Shown here one piece after another: positions 35,880-45,040 of a stretch of 52,370 nucleotides of DNA. Source of the DNA: Acidobacteriota bacterium. Lineage in GTDB: Bacteria > Acidobacteriota > UBA6911 > JACOSC01. The notes under the pieces are model-generated. The model did not search any database. It was not told where the DNA came from and worked only from the letters and a program-made list of their open reading frames with translations. The stretch covers positions 1 to 52,370 of the forward strand of contig JACOSC010000061.1 of NCBI GenBank assembly GCA_016179055.1, given 5' to 3'. The position numbers and the translations under genes were made by a program. How positions within the stretch are numbered: position 1 is the first letter of the stretch; the number at the start of each line of letters is the position of its first letter.

Positions 35880-36515
35880 TCATCGGTCTCGGGTAGCCAG
35901 ATCGTAGACCAGCCCGGCAACCCCACCGGATATAGCCCCTATGCCGGCGCCCTTCTTCCCACCGGCAATGGCGCCAAGGGCTGTACCGGCGCCGGCGCTA
36001 CCGCCGATGATCAAGGCTTCTTTCTCCCAAGAACGAGGACGGCGTACGGCAGGCCGCTCGCGCTCGTCTGTGTAGTAATTGTTAGTAACTTGTTGGGCAC
36101 GGGGAGCCCTTCGGCGGACAGTATGCACGGCTGGAGGAGCGACGGATTCTTCCTGAAACTGTCCCGCGGTTTCGGGTGAGTAGGTCGATTGGCTTAAACG
36201 GTTACAGTCGACTCGGACGGCGCCGGCGGCGCCCGCAGTCCCGGGCTGCACGAATATCATCGTTTCACCGCAACGAACGGCCACGGGAGCTTGAGAAAAT
36301 TGTCCCGCATCGCCGGCCGATTTTATTGGGGTGAATTGTAGACCGTTCACGGCACTTGTTAGGCTCACCGGAGTTGCCGTCAGGTCATAATTTGGTGCGA
36401 CGTTGGAAAGTCCGGCGACGGACGTGATGGGCGAAGATCGGAAATAGCTGGTTACAAGCAGTGTGGCTAGAATACTGGCGGTTACAAGCAAAATCACGGT
36501 TCCCTTGGATCTCAT
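35880..36515 (-). CDS. exported glycine-zipper protein
   Basis: 211 residues. N-terminal signal anchor (TVILLVTASILATLLVTSYF), a middle region with VRCGETMIFVQPGTAG near 85-100, an Arg-rich linker (VRRRAPRAQQVTNNYYTDE), and a C-terminal glycine zipper (EALIIGGSAGAGTALGAIAG, then GAGIGAISGGVAGLVYDLA). Glycine-zipper tails of this YMGG-like kind insert into or span the outer membrane. GGAGGCC lies before the ATG. Divergent from the M20 amidohydrolase. The exact role is unknown; cell-envelope stability is a reasonable guess. Confidence 0.75.
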   Translation of the reverse strand: MRSKGTVILLVTASILATLLVTSYFRSSPITSVAGLSNVAPNYDLTATPVSLTSAVNGLQFTPIKSAGDAGQFSQAPVAVRCGETMIFVQPGTAGAAGAVRVDCNRLSQSTYSPETAGQFQEESVAPPAVHTVRRRAPRAQQVTNNYYTDERERPAVRRPRSWEKEALIIGGSAGAGTALGAIAGGKKGAGIGAISGGVAGLVYDLATRDR

Positions 36516-36814
36516 GTTGGCCTCCTATAGTTTAACGAGTTCGATCACCATTGCCCATTAGATGCGGACTTCCCTAAAAATGTTTCAATCGAAGAAACCG
36601 CTAGCTCTCATCGTCCCGTAGAAACAGGTGAACTTGGCCAGATAATTTATGGAGGGCCCAGAACGACTATTCCCCGAACTTGGCCGGACGCGCTCCGCCG
36701 TGCGACTTCGCATTGTACAATGAAATCGAGTGTGGTATGCTGCCATCGATTTGGTTAAAGCTGAACTTAATAATTCGCACCATGCCAAAGCCACCAACTA
36801 GGAGGATCATCCGC

Positions 36815-38116
36815 ATGTCATTGCTTATCGCTGCTACCCGGTCTCGGCGCCGTTTCACCGGCCGCGCCGCAATGCTTTTTTTCCTATTAAGCCTCGTTGG
36901 CTATAGTCCAATCCATGGATCTGAGGAATCGTTGGAGGTCGAGGCCAAGGTAAATGCCATTAAAGCGAAGCTGATTGAAGTGCGGCGAGATCTACATCGC
37001 CATCCCGAGCTCGGCAATCGCGAGACTCGCACCGCCAGACAGGTCGCCGATTATCTAAAGAATCTGGGCCTTGATGTGAAAACCCAAGTAGCCAAAACCG
37101 GTGTGGTGGCTTTGTTAAAAGGCGGCCGGCCAGGACCCACCGTAGCGCTGCGCGCCGATATGGACGCTTTGCCGATCCAAGAGCTGAATGACGTGCCTTA
37201 TAAGTCACTGAATGCCGGCGTTAAGCATGCCTGTGGCCATGACACGCACATGACGGTCGCTCTCGGAGCGGCGGAGGTTCTGGCCGGAATGAAAGATCGC
37301 CTCAAAGGCAATGTGAAATTTATATTTCAACCCTCGGAAGAAGGCCCGCCGGAAGGCGAAGAAGGCGGGGCCAAGCTCATGGTCAAGGAAGGCGTTCTGG
37401 AAAATCCCAAGGTGTCGGCCATCTTTGGACTGCACGTCATGCCTTTCTTAGATGTGGGAACGGTAGGCTATCGTAGCGGGGCCACGATGGCCAGCGCCGA
37501 TAAATTTACCATTGAAATAATTGGGAAAAAAGTTCACGCCGCCTATCCGCACACGGGGATCGACCCGGTGCCCATCGCCGCCCAAGTAGTAATGGGGCTG
37601 CAAACCATCGTCAGCCGGCAAATCGATGCGCGCGAGCCTGCCGTTCTCTCGATCGGCCTTATCGAAGGGGGAAATCGATTTAATATTTTAGCCGACAAGG
37701 TACGATTAGTCGGCACGGTGCGCACGCTTAACTCGGAGCTTCGCAAAGATATTGCCGCTCGAATGGAGAAGGTGGTCAAAGGCATCACCGCTACCTACGG
37801 AGCGAGTTATAAGCTTAGCTATGAGGAAGGAACGGCCGTTACGGTTAACGATCCCGTGCTGACCCGTCGCATCCTTCCCGTGCTGGAAAGAATTCTTGGC
37901 AGCAAGCGAGTTATCGTTACGGCTCCGCAAATGGGCGCCGAGGACTTCTCCTACTTCGGCGAGCAGGTGCCGGGCTTTTACTACTTCCTCGGCGTTCGCA
38001 ACGAGACCAAAGGGATTACTCATCAAATCCACACGGAATGGTTCGACGTCGACGAAGAAGCCATACCAGTTGGCGTGACGCTGATGACCTCTATGGTCTT
38101 GGACTTTTTGCGCTAA
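36815..38116 (+). CDS. exported M20 family amidohydrolase
   Basis: 433 residues from ATG 36815, fixed by TAGGAGGATC eleven bases upstream; the longer frame from 36680 is rejected. A signal peptide (AAMLFFLLSLVGYSPIHG) indicates export. The M20D (aminoacylase/IAA-amino-acid hydrolase) pattern is complete: RRDLHRHPELGNRE, ALRADMDALPIQE, KHACGHDTHM, FIFQPSEEGPPEG, GLHVMPFLDVGTVG, HAAYPHTGIDPV and MGAEDFSYFGEQVPGFYYFLG. It would remove acyl groups from N-acyl amino acids using two metal ions. Exported members of this family are common in Acidobacteria and usually have no genetic context. Confidence 0.94.
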   Translation: MSLLIAATRSRRRFTGRAAMLFFLLSLVGYSPIHGSEESLEVEAKVNAIKAKLIEVRRDLHRHPELGNRETRTARQVADYLKNLGLDVKTQVAKTGVVALLKGGRPGPTVALRADMDALPIQELNDVPYKSLNAGVKHACGHDTHMTVALGAAEVLAGMKDRLKGNVKFIFQPSEEGPPEGEEGGAKLMVKEGVLENPKVSAIFGLHVMPFLDVGTVGYRSGATMASADKFTIEIIGKKVHAAYPHTGIDPVPIAAQVVMGLQTIVSRQIDAREPAVLSIGLIEGGNRFNILADKVRLVGTVRTLNSELRKDIAARMEKVVKGITATYGASYKLSYEEGTAVTVNDPVLTRRILPVLERILGSKRVIVTAPQMGAEDFSYFGEQVPGFYYFLGVRNETKGITHQIHTEWFDVDEEAIPVGVTLMTSMVLDFLR

Positions 38117-38156
38117 ACCGATGGCTAAATAAACGGGCCGCATAGCGGCCTGTGGC

Positions 38157-38586
38157 GTTTTGACATTTGGTAGGGAGTGGAGTGCGGCTTACAATCCAAA
38201 GCTCCGAAGGAGCGGGCTATAATAGCCAGGGGCAAGCGCAGCGCAGCCCCTGGAAAGAAACATCCCCAGCTCGCCAGCCCTGAAAGGGCGCACTAATGAC
38301 GATCAATACGTACACCCGCACCACTCGTTTCAGTATGAGCCGCGCGTCTTGTGCTGGAAAAACAGGGTCGTGTTGGATGAGCGTTATGTCTGGGATGGAG
38401 GACGGCAGTTTCGTCGATGGGTATCGCGCCCTTTCAGGGCTTATAACTTCTATCGTCTTTCATACCAGGGGCGGCGCGCTGCGCGCTCTGCCCCTGGCTA
38501 TTATATTACGCTCCTTCGGAGCTAGGAGAACAAGCTTCAAGCCATGGCGGAGCGTCGCCAGGCTGCGGCAAATGTCCAAACTTCAG
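38157..38586. repeat. composite palindromic repeat, copy 3
   Basis: About 430 bp bounded by TGACATTTGGTAGGGAGTGG and GGCAAATGTCCAAACTTCAG. Arms AAAGCTCCGAAGGAGCGGGC...AGCCAGGGGCAAGCGCAGCG (38198-38245) and CTGCCCCTGGCTATTATATT...CTCCTTCGGAGCT (38480-38523). Near identity to 30436-30730 shows a shared family. The central ACCACTCGTTTCAGTATGAG part differs from copy 2. The next 170 bases hold a further hairpin around CCAAACTCCAGGGACAGGC. Confidence 0.65.
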
Positions 38587-38760
38587 TTCGGGGACTGACG
38601 CCTACGCTTTATGCTGCCGTCCCGCAAGGCGGGGCTAGTCACCTCGAGCCTCCAAAATGTCCAAACTCCAGGGACAGGCAAGATGCCTGTCCCACATTAT
38701 TGAGAGCCTACAACTTTTAACCGGTTTGTTTGCGGCTCCTACGGGTTAGGCAATTAGCCA

Positions 38761-40980
38761 TCATTCTGAGCCGTTGTGGTGCTCGTGAGAATTGTGCGGC
38801 TCTAGGCTATACGCCGCTTCCACGACGGCCAGTTTGGCGTTATCGATGGAGATTAGCGCATCATCTTTTGGCAGCACACCGATGTGCGTGATGTTACCGC
38901 CCAAGTACCAATGTGCGCGGTTATTAAGTTCTAAATGATAGACCCGAGTTTTGCCGTCGGATTGAACCGCCTGCGTTACGCGCCGGATTGGATTGAATTC
39001 TTTATCGGCGTCTCCCTTCCAGAATACTTCCAGCTCGATATTGCGCTCGTTGCTTTTGGACACCGCCGACAGGCTTATCTCAATTTGGCTTATCATACAC
39101 GGCGGAATAGGAGCGCCCGTGGTGAATAAGATCATTGGCGCTGGCGAGCGGTCGGACCTTTCCAGAGTGATTTTTTGCCGGCCTGCTGCCACGATCTGCT
39201 GATACGGAGCAATCGAGGGCAGTTCCAGTGGTACCGCCGGAGCCGCCTTTTGCCGATTCTCTAAGATCGGTTCGCAGTTGAGAGCCTTCTTCAATTGGGC
39301 CGTTACATCTCGTAGATCTTCACGATGGACATCCCATTGATAAACAAAATCAGCATTTCCTAAATCAAGGTCCGCCAGCGGCCGCTTTTCATTAAAACTA
39401 AACGGAGCGGGGACATAATTGTCAATGGAATCCACCAAATGGACCTCGCCAAAGATCTGTTGGGAATGCATCACGTACTGATCAGCCACGATCGAGGCTG
39501 CCCCCCAGAACAGCAATGCCCCGTCATAATGTAATGGCATATCTAACAAGTAGAGGTTAACATTCCTTTCCGGACTACTCCGCGGCAGATGAGTCGCAAT
39601 GAAAGTAGAAGCCCGGCGAAACGCCTCGCCGGCCCTGCCCCACGGCGCATTGTTGCCGGCCAGAATAAATCCATACGAGAAAAGCAACACGACGATGAAG
39701 CCAATCCTAAACCTTCTAAGGACCGCTGTGGCATTTAGCGCCACAATCGCCAATAGAATGCTGAATCCTACTGAAGATAAATAATACCAGCGAGAGTGCA
39801 TTATGGGATAGGCCACCTTACGACCCGCAATGTGATGAACGGGAATTACCGCTATTATGATAAGCAGCACGGCAAAGAGCGCCAGGGACTGGTACGAAGA
39901 TTTTCGTAACACCAACCAATATAGGGGAGCGGCCACCATCGCTACTAAAACAATTCTTAAAGCCAAAGGGTAGGAAGCGAGAAGCGGCTGGTTAATGGGA
40001 AAAATCAGGAATTCAAATGGCGTAACCAATATAGCCCGAAGAGTGCTTAGATCAACGAGGAAGGCATTGGTGCCATGATAACCACCGAAATTACCCATCG
40101 AATAAGTGCGCCAAAAAATATACATCGCCAGCGCTATTAGAAAGGGACAATAAATAAGGATTTGTTTCCTCAAGTTCGCCCGATGGAATTTTCTTAAAAC
40201 CACAAGATCCAATACAACCATCGCCAGAGGGAATGTTAATCCTACTTCCTTTGTCAGCAGCGCCAAAACGAAGAAACCGAGCGAAATGGCAAAGTATTTC
40301 TTTTCATTTCCGGTCTGGGCCGCGCTGTAAGAGAGCAAACCGCATAGATAAAATAGTGAACAGATAGCATCAACGCGCCCGGTAACCCAAACCACAACCT
40401 CTGAATGAATGGGGTGCAAAGTAAAAATCAGCGCCGACAGCAAAGCGAGCGCGAAATTACGCATCAAGTGGCGTAAGAGAAAAAATATTAGCAGTGCATT
40501 GCCCATATGAAAAAACAAGTTCATCAGATGGAACGGTAACGGCCTTGGACCCCATAAGAAATAGTCAGCCGTTATCGACAGCGCCTCAAGGGGTCGAACA
40601 AATCCTTCTTCTGGGGTAATGCGAAAAAGATTCAATAGACCGGGGAGGGTCATATCCTTTCCGAAGTCACGCAACACCCAAGGATCGTCCGCGACAAAAT
40701 GGCTATTTAACGTTTTAAAATAAGCCATGAAAGATAAGAATAAAATCAGGATCAGCGCGGAAGACTTGGGATAAGACTCCAACTTAGAAAACAAACCCGA
40801 ATGCGCGTGGGCGCATAGATCACTCAGGGGTTCCCGCTCCCGGCGCGCTCTCCACGTTAGAGTCAGCAGAACCACCGTTACGAATAGCAGCATGACCCGA
40901 TCAAAAAGGTAATAGTTTCCATTGAGACGAAAAAGAATGGCCAACGAAAGCAGGCCGCCATAGACCAGGTTCAGGAGCAT
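38761..40980 (-). CDS. polytopic membrane protein, GT-C glycosyltransferase-like
   Basis: 739 residues with about 11-12 membrane segments over residues 1-430 and a large C-terminal extracytoplasmic domain (about 440-739). The first outside loop reads HFVADDPWVLRDFGKD near 90, then GFVRPLEALSITADYFLWG, LPFHLMNLFFHMGNALLIF and LHPIHSEVVVWVTGRVDA. This layout, with an acidic pair in loop 1 and the HPxHSEVVxWxxGR motif, is that of GT-C enzymes of the TMTC/DUF1736 kind that transfer sugars or mannose from polyprenyl donors, but no TPR repeats follow here. The beta-rich tail is of unknown type. Acceptor and sugar are unknown. Confidence 0.8.
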   Translation of the reverse strand: MLLNLVYGGLLSLAILFRLNGNYYLFDRVMLLFVTVVLLTLTWRARREREPLSDLCAHAHSGLFSKLESYPKSSALILILFLSFMAYFKTLNSHFVADDPWVLRDFGKDMTLPGLLNLFRITPEEGFVRPLEALSITADYFLWGPRPLPFHLMNLFFHMGNALLIFFLLRHLMRNFALALLSALIFTLHPIHSEVVVWVTGRVDAICSLFYLCGLLSYSAAQTGNEKKYFAISLGFFVLALLTKEVGLTFPLAMVVLDLVVLRKFHRANLRKQILIYCPFLIALAMYIFWRTYSMGNFGGYHGTNAFLVDLSTLRAILVTPFEFLIFPINQPLLASYPLALRIVLVAMVAAPLYWLVLRKSSYQSLALFAVLLIIIAVIPVHHIAGRKVAYPIMHSRWYYLSSVGFSILLAIVALNATAVLRRFRIGFIVVLLFSYGFILAGNNAPWGRAGEAFRRASTFIATHLPRSSPERNVNLYLLDMPLHYDGALLFWGAASIVADQYVMHSQQIFGEVHLVDSIDNYVPAPFSFNEKRPLADLDLGNADFVYQWDVHREDLRDVTAQLKKALNCEPILENRQKAAPAVPLELPSIAPYQQIVAAGRQKITLERSDRSPAPMILFTTGAPIPPCMISQIEISLSAVSKSNERNIELEVFWKGDADKEFNPIRRVTQAVQSDGKTRVYHLELNNRAHWYLGGNITHIGVLPKDDALISIDNAKLAVVEAAYSLEPHNSHEHHNGSE

Positions 40981-41608
40981 AGATTTCTTCGAGGCCTCTA
41001 GGAATTTTCCCCTGGTTGAGAGGAAATTAGATATGTACAGTGTCTACGTCGCTTCCAAAAACTAACAAACCAGTCTTCGGCGACCCGTCGAAACAGAGTT
41101 TAGCGAACATACTATACACGCTTTGGAAATAGTTTGGAAGGGAAAGCTTGACAGCATGCAGAGCCAAAGCATTTGAATATTTTCCACCGCGGATTAAGCT
41201 TTTGATTTGACCACCGCGTGCTCGAATGGTTACCGCTGCGTTACACCGGTCGCCGGCCGGCGCAGGGGCCCGCGGCCATCATCGGGTTGGCTCCCGTTCT
41301 TTTTCTTCGGACAATATACCTCCCTCTTGATTACGCTATTCTCGCGGCGACGCCCTAACTTGGCAGATGCAACCTAGCCACGGGCCGCCCCGGTCGCTAC
41401 CGCTCGCAATTTTGTTGCTTTGTGATCGTTCCAGGCACCGAATGATTAAGCGCGACGCTGCCATCCTCGAACCACTCGTATTCTCAACGTAAGTTTGCTA
41501 ATTTCATTAGCGGGTCACTTAAATGGAAAACTTCAGTGGAGAGAATAGACCGGCGCGGCAAGACGACGCGGCCGTTGCGGCGATTCTCATAAGCAGAGGG
41601 CTATCAGT
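40981..41608. other. intergenic with a REP arm, no gene
   Basis: About 630 bases. Contains a single REP arm plus flank at 41386-41432 (CCCGGTCGCTACCGCTCGCA, then TTGTGATCGTTCC) matching 25650-25696 in reverse. Otherwise no coding sequence or strong palindrome was found. Confidence 0.45.
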
Positions 41609-42208
41609 ATGGATATAAAACTCTGGCATGACATGTTTCACTTGGGATTGCCGGTGATGGAAAAAATCTTGCGTCCGGTTCTTGTTTACTTTTTCCTGAT
41701 CCTGGGATTACGATTAGCCGGTAAACGAGAATTGGCTCAACTTAATCCGTTGGATCTTGTCGTCTTACTCACTTTGTCCAATACCGTGCAAAACGCCATT
41801 ATCGGAGAGGACAACTCCGTGACCGGCGGGCTGATCGGCGCCGCCACTTTGCTGGTCATAAATTACATAACCGTGCGGTTCCTATACCGACACGAGAAGC
41901 TCGACCGACTCGTGGAAGGAGACGCGGACGTGTTGATCGAGAAGGGTCAAGTCCGCAAGGATCGTCTCAATAAAGAACTCATCACACTATCCGAGCTTGA
42001 ATCGGCGGCGCACAAACAGGGATTCGCTTCCCTGGCAGAAGTTGAGCGCGCCGTGCTGGAGCCGGGCGGGACGCTTTCTTTCCTGGCCAAGAAACCCCCG
42101 CCGGAAGACGTGCGTCATGCCGAGCTTTTGGGACGTCTCGATCGCCTAGCGCGCGAGATGGAAATCGTGCGCGCCACGCTTACGCCTCCGCCGGCTGCCA
42201 AGGGGTAG
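41609..42208 (+). CDS. DUF421 (YetF-like) membrane protein
   Basis: 199 residues. Three hydrophobic segments near the N-terminus (ILRPVLVYFFLILGLRLAG, LVVLLTLSNTVQNAI, GLIGAATLLVINYITVRFL) include the family signature GKRELAQLNPLDLVVLLTLS. The cytoplasmic part has the YetF beta fold (EGDADVLIEKGQVRKDRL, LSELESAAHKQGFASL, AVLEPGGTLSF). Members are inner-membrane proteins of uncertain function, in Bacillus linked to spore germination or envelope. The tail is Pro/Ala-rich. Confidence 0.92.
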   Translation: MDIKLWHDMFHLGLPVMEKILRPVLVYFFLILGLRLAGKRELAQLNPLDLVVLLTLSNTVQNAIIGEDNSVTGGLIGAATLLVINYITVRFLYRHEKLDRLVEGDADVLIEKGQVRKDRLNKELITLSELESAAHKQGFASLAEVERAVLEPGGTLSFLAKKPPPEDVRHAELLGRLDRLAREMEIVRATLTPPPAAKG

Positions 42209-42272
42209 CCGTACGACAAATCGATTCGCTCTGCGTGGCGAGCGAGCTTGCCGCCGGCATCCTTGCCGGCAA

Positions 42273-42346
42273 GGGTGGACACTCTCTGCGACGGATCTCG
42301 CCGGCAGGGATGCCGGCGCCACCATTTATTTTCAGGGGGATAAACT
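42273..42346 (+). repeat. palindromic leader repeat, copy 3
   Basis: GGGTGGACACTCTCTGCGACG and GCCGGCAGGGATGCCGGCGC, then TTATTTTCAGGGGGATAAACT running into the ATG at 42347. It matches 331-404 nearly throughout; the hairpin CGCCGGC/GCCGGCG and the Shine-Dalgarno end are the best conserved parts. Confidence 0.65.
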
Positions 42347-43246
42347 ATGAATCTATTATCAATATCAACAACAGCGGTCTTTCTCGCCGGCTTGACGTTG
42401 TCTTGGCCATTCGAGGTGTTGGGCCAAAGCCCGAAAATGAATACCGCCAAGATTGAACAGCTCACCGGCGCCAAGGGAAACCTTGACCAAAAGGAAGGAG
42501 TTTTTAAAGTCACGGTCCCTCGCACGGATTTGACCGTCAGCGTGGCCGGCGTGAAGATTATGCCGCCGATGGGTCTGACCTCTTGGGCGGCCTTCGCACA
42601 GATCGGCTCGTACGTCATGGTCATGGGCGATCTCGTCCTGCAGGAGGACCAAGTAAATCCGGTCATGAGCGTGGCGCTGGCCAACGGTCTTGAGGTTACC
42701 GCACTACACAATCATTTTTTTTGGGACACGCCTAAGATTATGTTTATGCACATCGGCGGTACCGGCGAAGCAGAACGTCTGGCCGCCGCGGTAGGCCATG
42801 TGTTTGCCAAGATGAAAGAAACCAGCGGCGGGCGCGGCGAGATGCCTAAGGCCACAGTCGAGCCAGGACAGACTACGCTCGATCCAAAGAAAATTGAAAC
42901 GATCATCGGCGCGAAAGGCGACATGGCCAACGGCCTATATAAGATCACGCTGGGCCGTGTCACTAAGATGCATGGCCATGAAATCGGCAACGCCATGGGC
43001 GTCAACACATGGGCCGCCTTTGCCGGCAGCGATCAACAAGCCGTGGTCGCCGGCGATATTGCCATGTTTGAAGGGGAACTGCGCAGCGTGCTGTTGGCGC
43101 TCCGCCGAGCTGGAATCCTGGTGGTCGCCATCCACAATCACATGACCATGGAATCACCGCGCATGGTGTTCCTGCACTATTGGGGGATTGGCGCGACCCG
43201 TGACCTCGCCAAAGGATTAAAGGCGGCCTTGGACGCTTTGGAGTAG
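42347..43246 (+). CDS. exported DUF1259 (LppY/LpqO-like) protein
   Basis: 299 residues; signal peptide (ISTTAVFLAGLTLSWPFEVL). Two tandem DUF1259 domains (about 35-165 and 180-298). Each has an EQL/IETIIGAKG opening, a SWAAF or TWAAF strand, a GD strand and a His motif: ALHNHFFWDTPKIMFMH in the first, AIHNHMTMESPRMVFLHYWG in the second. The conserved HNH...H residues suggest a metal site. Mycobacterial relatives LppY and LpqO are lipoproteins of unknown function. The ribosome binding site GGGGGAT comes from the leader repeat. Confidence 0.92.
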   Translation: MNLLSISTTAVFLAGLTLSWPFEVLGQSPKMNTAKIEQLTGAKGNLDQKEGVFKVTVPRTDLTVSVAGVKIMPPMGLTSWAAFAQIGSYVMVMGDLVLQEDQVNPVMSVALANGLEVTALHNHFFWDTPKIMFMHIGGTGEAERLAAAVGHVFAKMKETSGGRGEMPKATVEPGQTTLDPKKIETIIGAKGDMANGLYKITLGRVTKMHGHEIGNAMGVNTWAAFAGSDQQAVVAGDIAMFEGELRSVLLALRRAGILVVAIHNHMTMESPRMVFLHYWGIGATRDLAKGLKAALDALE

Positions 43247-44008
43247 TAAGGCTAACGAGGGCGCCACTTGGTTCGTGATAAGTGGTCAGTCGTCCGCGGT
43301 CAGTTGTCCCTGAGCAGGCCAAGCCAGCACGATTCAAAGGTCGGGTGATCTGGCAAGCTTGACGTTTAACTTATCCTACAGCCTTGCAAGCCCACGGGAT
43401 GTCTATTGGTACATTCCGCTTCAACGGCCCTGCGGAGTAGGCAGAGGCGGCGATGCCAAAAGCCGTATACTTGAGCCACTTTTTGGCCAAACGAAATGTG
43501 CCCATCCTTACGCGAGTATCTATAACGCCGTAGACAACAGGAGTTCGGACGCGCAGAGTACCGGCGCCGGAAATGGTTACTTCATGGCACAGGAGCTAAT
43601 TGCTTCGTTAACCGGAATCTTCAGACACCACGAGAACGGGCTCCGTAAGAGTTCAAATTTATTGGGTTTCAAATCCGTTTAAGTGTATTGGTAAATAAAA
43701 AACTCATTTAAACCGGTAAAATTATTATGTCCTCAGCGAAGAAGCGTTGCGGAAGCAAAGAGAAATCCAATCGGGATTGGACGACACGATCTGACAGACG
43801 TGGAAGTAGAATTGGTTCAACTCGTACAAAGACAAATTGCGTTGGGGACCGAGGCTTTACGCAAGGTTTGCGCAGCGGCCGTGCGGCCGACACCGCCTTC
43901 ATCGCACCTAGAAGATGGTGTTATCCGCCGCGGACCGGCAGCTTTACGCGACTGTTCGGCGGCCGCACATTGTGACAGGGTTCCCTCGGACTATGGTTCA
44001 CACGGACA
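43247..44008. other. intergenic, no supported gene
   Basis: About 760 bases at the edge of the accessory island. Contains AAGTGGTCAGTCGTCCGCGG-type low-complexity repeat near 43279. Between 43729 and 43960 frames on the + strand read like broken protein (VLSEEALRKQREIQSGLDDT, then EVELVQLVQRQIALGTEALR one frame away), so a decayed gene may lie here, but no start-to-stop gene can be drawn. Confidence 0.4.
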
Positions 44009-44551
44009 TCAGAGGTTGGCCAGGGCGCCCAGCTTGCGCACGGTGTTCCAGTTCCGACCCGTCGCACGTGTGCCAAGCGTCTTCTCTATGAGGGCGCCCG
44101 TCAGCCGTGATCGCCCGGTGCCGTTCGGGAAGATGATGTAGGCGTGTCTGCTTTTTGCGCGAAAGACCTCCGGGCCTCTGATCGCGGCCTGTAAGGCCTT
44201 CACATCCTTGACACCCGGCGCGTCCTTCAGAAACATGACGAGGAGGTGCCCGGGATCGCGCCCGGCTTCTTTGGGGAATGGATTGCCTACGAGAACCTGG
44301 TCCCATTCGGCAACCGTGCGAACGAAAAAGTCCGCCTGCAGACCGAGGTGTTTCTCGGTCTCCGCCTCCAGGAATCGCTCCAGTTGTGCGCCCGTTCGCG
44401 CTCGGCTGCGAAACACGAGATTGCCGCTCTGCAGCAGTGACCGAGCGTCAACGAAACCCAGCCGCGTAAGGAGGCCGCGTAAATCAGCCATGGCGACCTG
44501 CTTGTGACCGCCCACGTTGATGCCCCTCAAGAGGGCTATGTGAATCGTCAT
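44009..44551 (-). CDS. DUF1697 family protein
   Basis: 180 residues, complete. Family marks: ALLRGINVGGHKQVAMADLR at the N-terminus, ARSLLQSGNLVF near 40, FFVRTVAEWDQVLVGNPFP near 83-105 and AYIIFPNGTGRSRLTG near 135. DUF1697 proteins are small cytosolic alpha/beta proteins of unknown activity, often found in mobile or variable regions. Within the accessory island it would be the last recognisable cassette-like gene on the - strand. Confidence 0.92.
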   Translation of the reverse strand: MTIHIALLRGINVGGHKQVAMADLRGLLTRLGFVDARSLLQSGNLVFRSRARTGAQLERFLEAETEKHLGLQADFFVRTVAEWDQVLVGNPFPKEAGRDPGHLLVMFLKDAPGVKDVKALQAAIRGPEVFRAKSRHAYIIFPNGTGRSRLTGALIEKTLGTRATGRNWNTVRKLGALANL

Positions 44552-44562
44552 AGTCTGAGGCT

Positions 44563-44590
44563 GCCTAACGACAGAGCTACGCGGTTAGGG
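44563..44590 (-). repeat. short attC-like inverted repeat
   Basis: GCCTAAC (44563-44569) and GTTAGGG (44584-44590) have the form of integron R boxes (RYYYAAC/GTTRRRY) and lie exactly at the stop codon of the gene at 44585. Only 14 bases separate them, so the L boxes of a full attC are missing. A deleted attC remnant or chance. Confidence 0.3.
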
Positions 44591-45040
44591 TTGGTCATTC
44601 TCATTACCCAGTTCAAGCAACCGCACATCTTCCAAATCGATCTTACGGCCTGCAGCACGCTTTGAAGCCATAAGGTTATCGCGTGAAGCCACATAAAAGC
44701 TTTGGCCTTGATAATTCATCGTTTCTCGATTTTGCCAAGCCGCCTCGAAAAGAAGCCCTGGAGTTGAAGTCAGAACGTCAATGCGAACGCGATCTTTAAA
44801 TATTGTGATTTCGTTGGCCAGCAATTCGTCGTCTGAAATAAGCGACGCCGTGCCCAAATTCGCATCCAAAAAGGCATCGAGTAATCGCCGCGCGTTTTCC
44901 GGCGTGGCCTCGATAAGTATGTCGAGGTCAAACGTGGCACGCGGCACGCCGTGCAGCACGGCGGCAATACCGCCGATGACAACGTACTTAACCTTATGTT
45001 TTTGAAATGACGCGAACACGTCTTGAAGCCGGTTGAGCAT
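44585..45040 (-). CDS. minimal nucleotidyltransferase-fold protein
   Basis: 151 residues. Polymerase-beta-type nucleotidyltransferase core: YVVIGGIAAVLHGVPRAT followed by DLDILIE gives GG...R.T.D.D, with a further Asp in VRIDVLTS near 95. Such proteins occur as the enzyme part of HEPN/MNT or AbiEii-like toxin-antitoxin pairs, and as orphan housekeeping genes. It overlaps by 47 bases the small gene upstream, so the two are a unit. It lies in the accessory island among other two-gene modules, which favours a TA-like or defence role. Substrate unknown. Confidence 0.85.
   Translation of the reverse strand: MLNRLQDVFASFQKHKVKYVVIGGIAAVLHGVPRATFDLDILIEATPENARRLLDAFLDANLGTASLISDDELLANEITIFKDRVRIDVLTSTPGLLFEAAWQNRETMNYQGQSFYVASRDNLMASKRAAGRKIDLEDVRLLELGNENDQP

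Noticed and set aside
43727-44141. Two overlapping + frames in the spacer before the DUF1697 gene
   Set aside because: Each is broken and neither has a ribosome binding site; at most a decayed gene.
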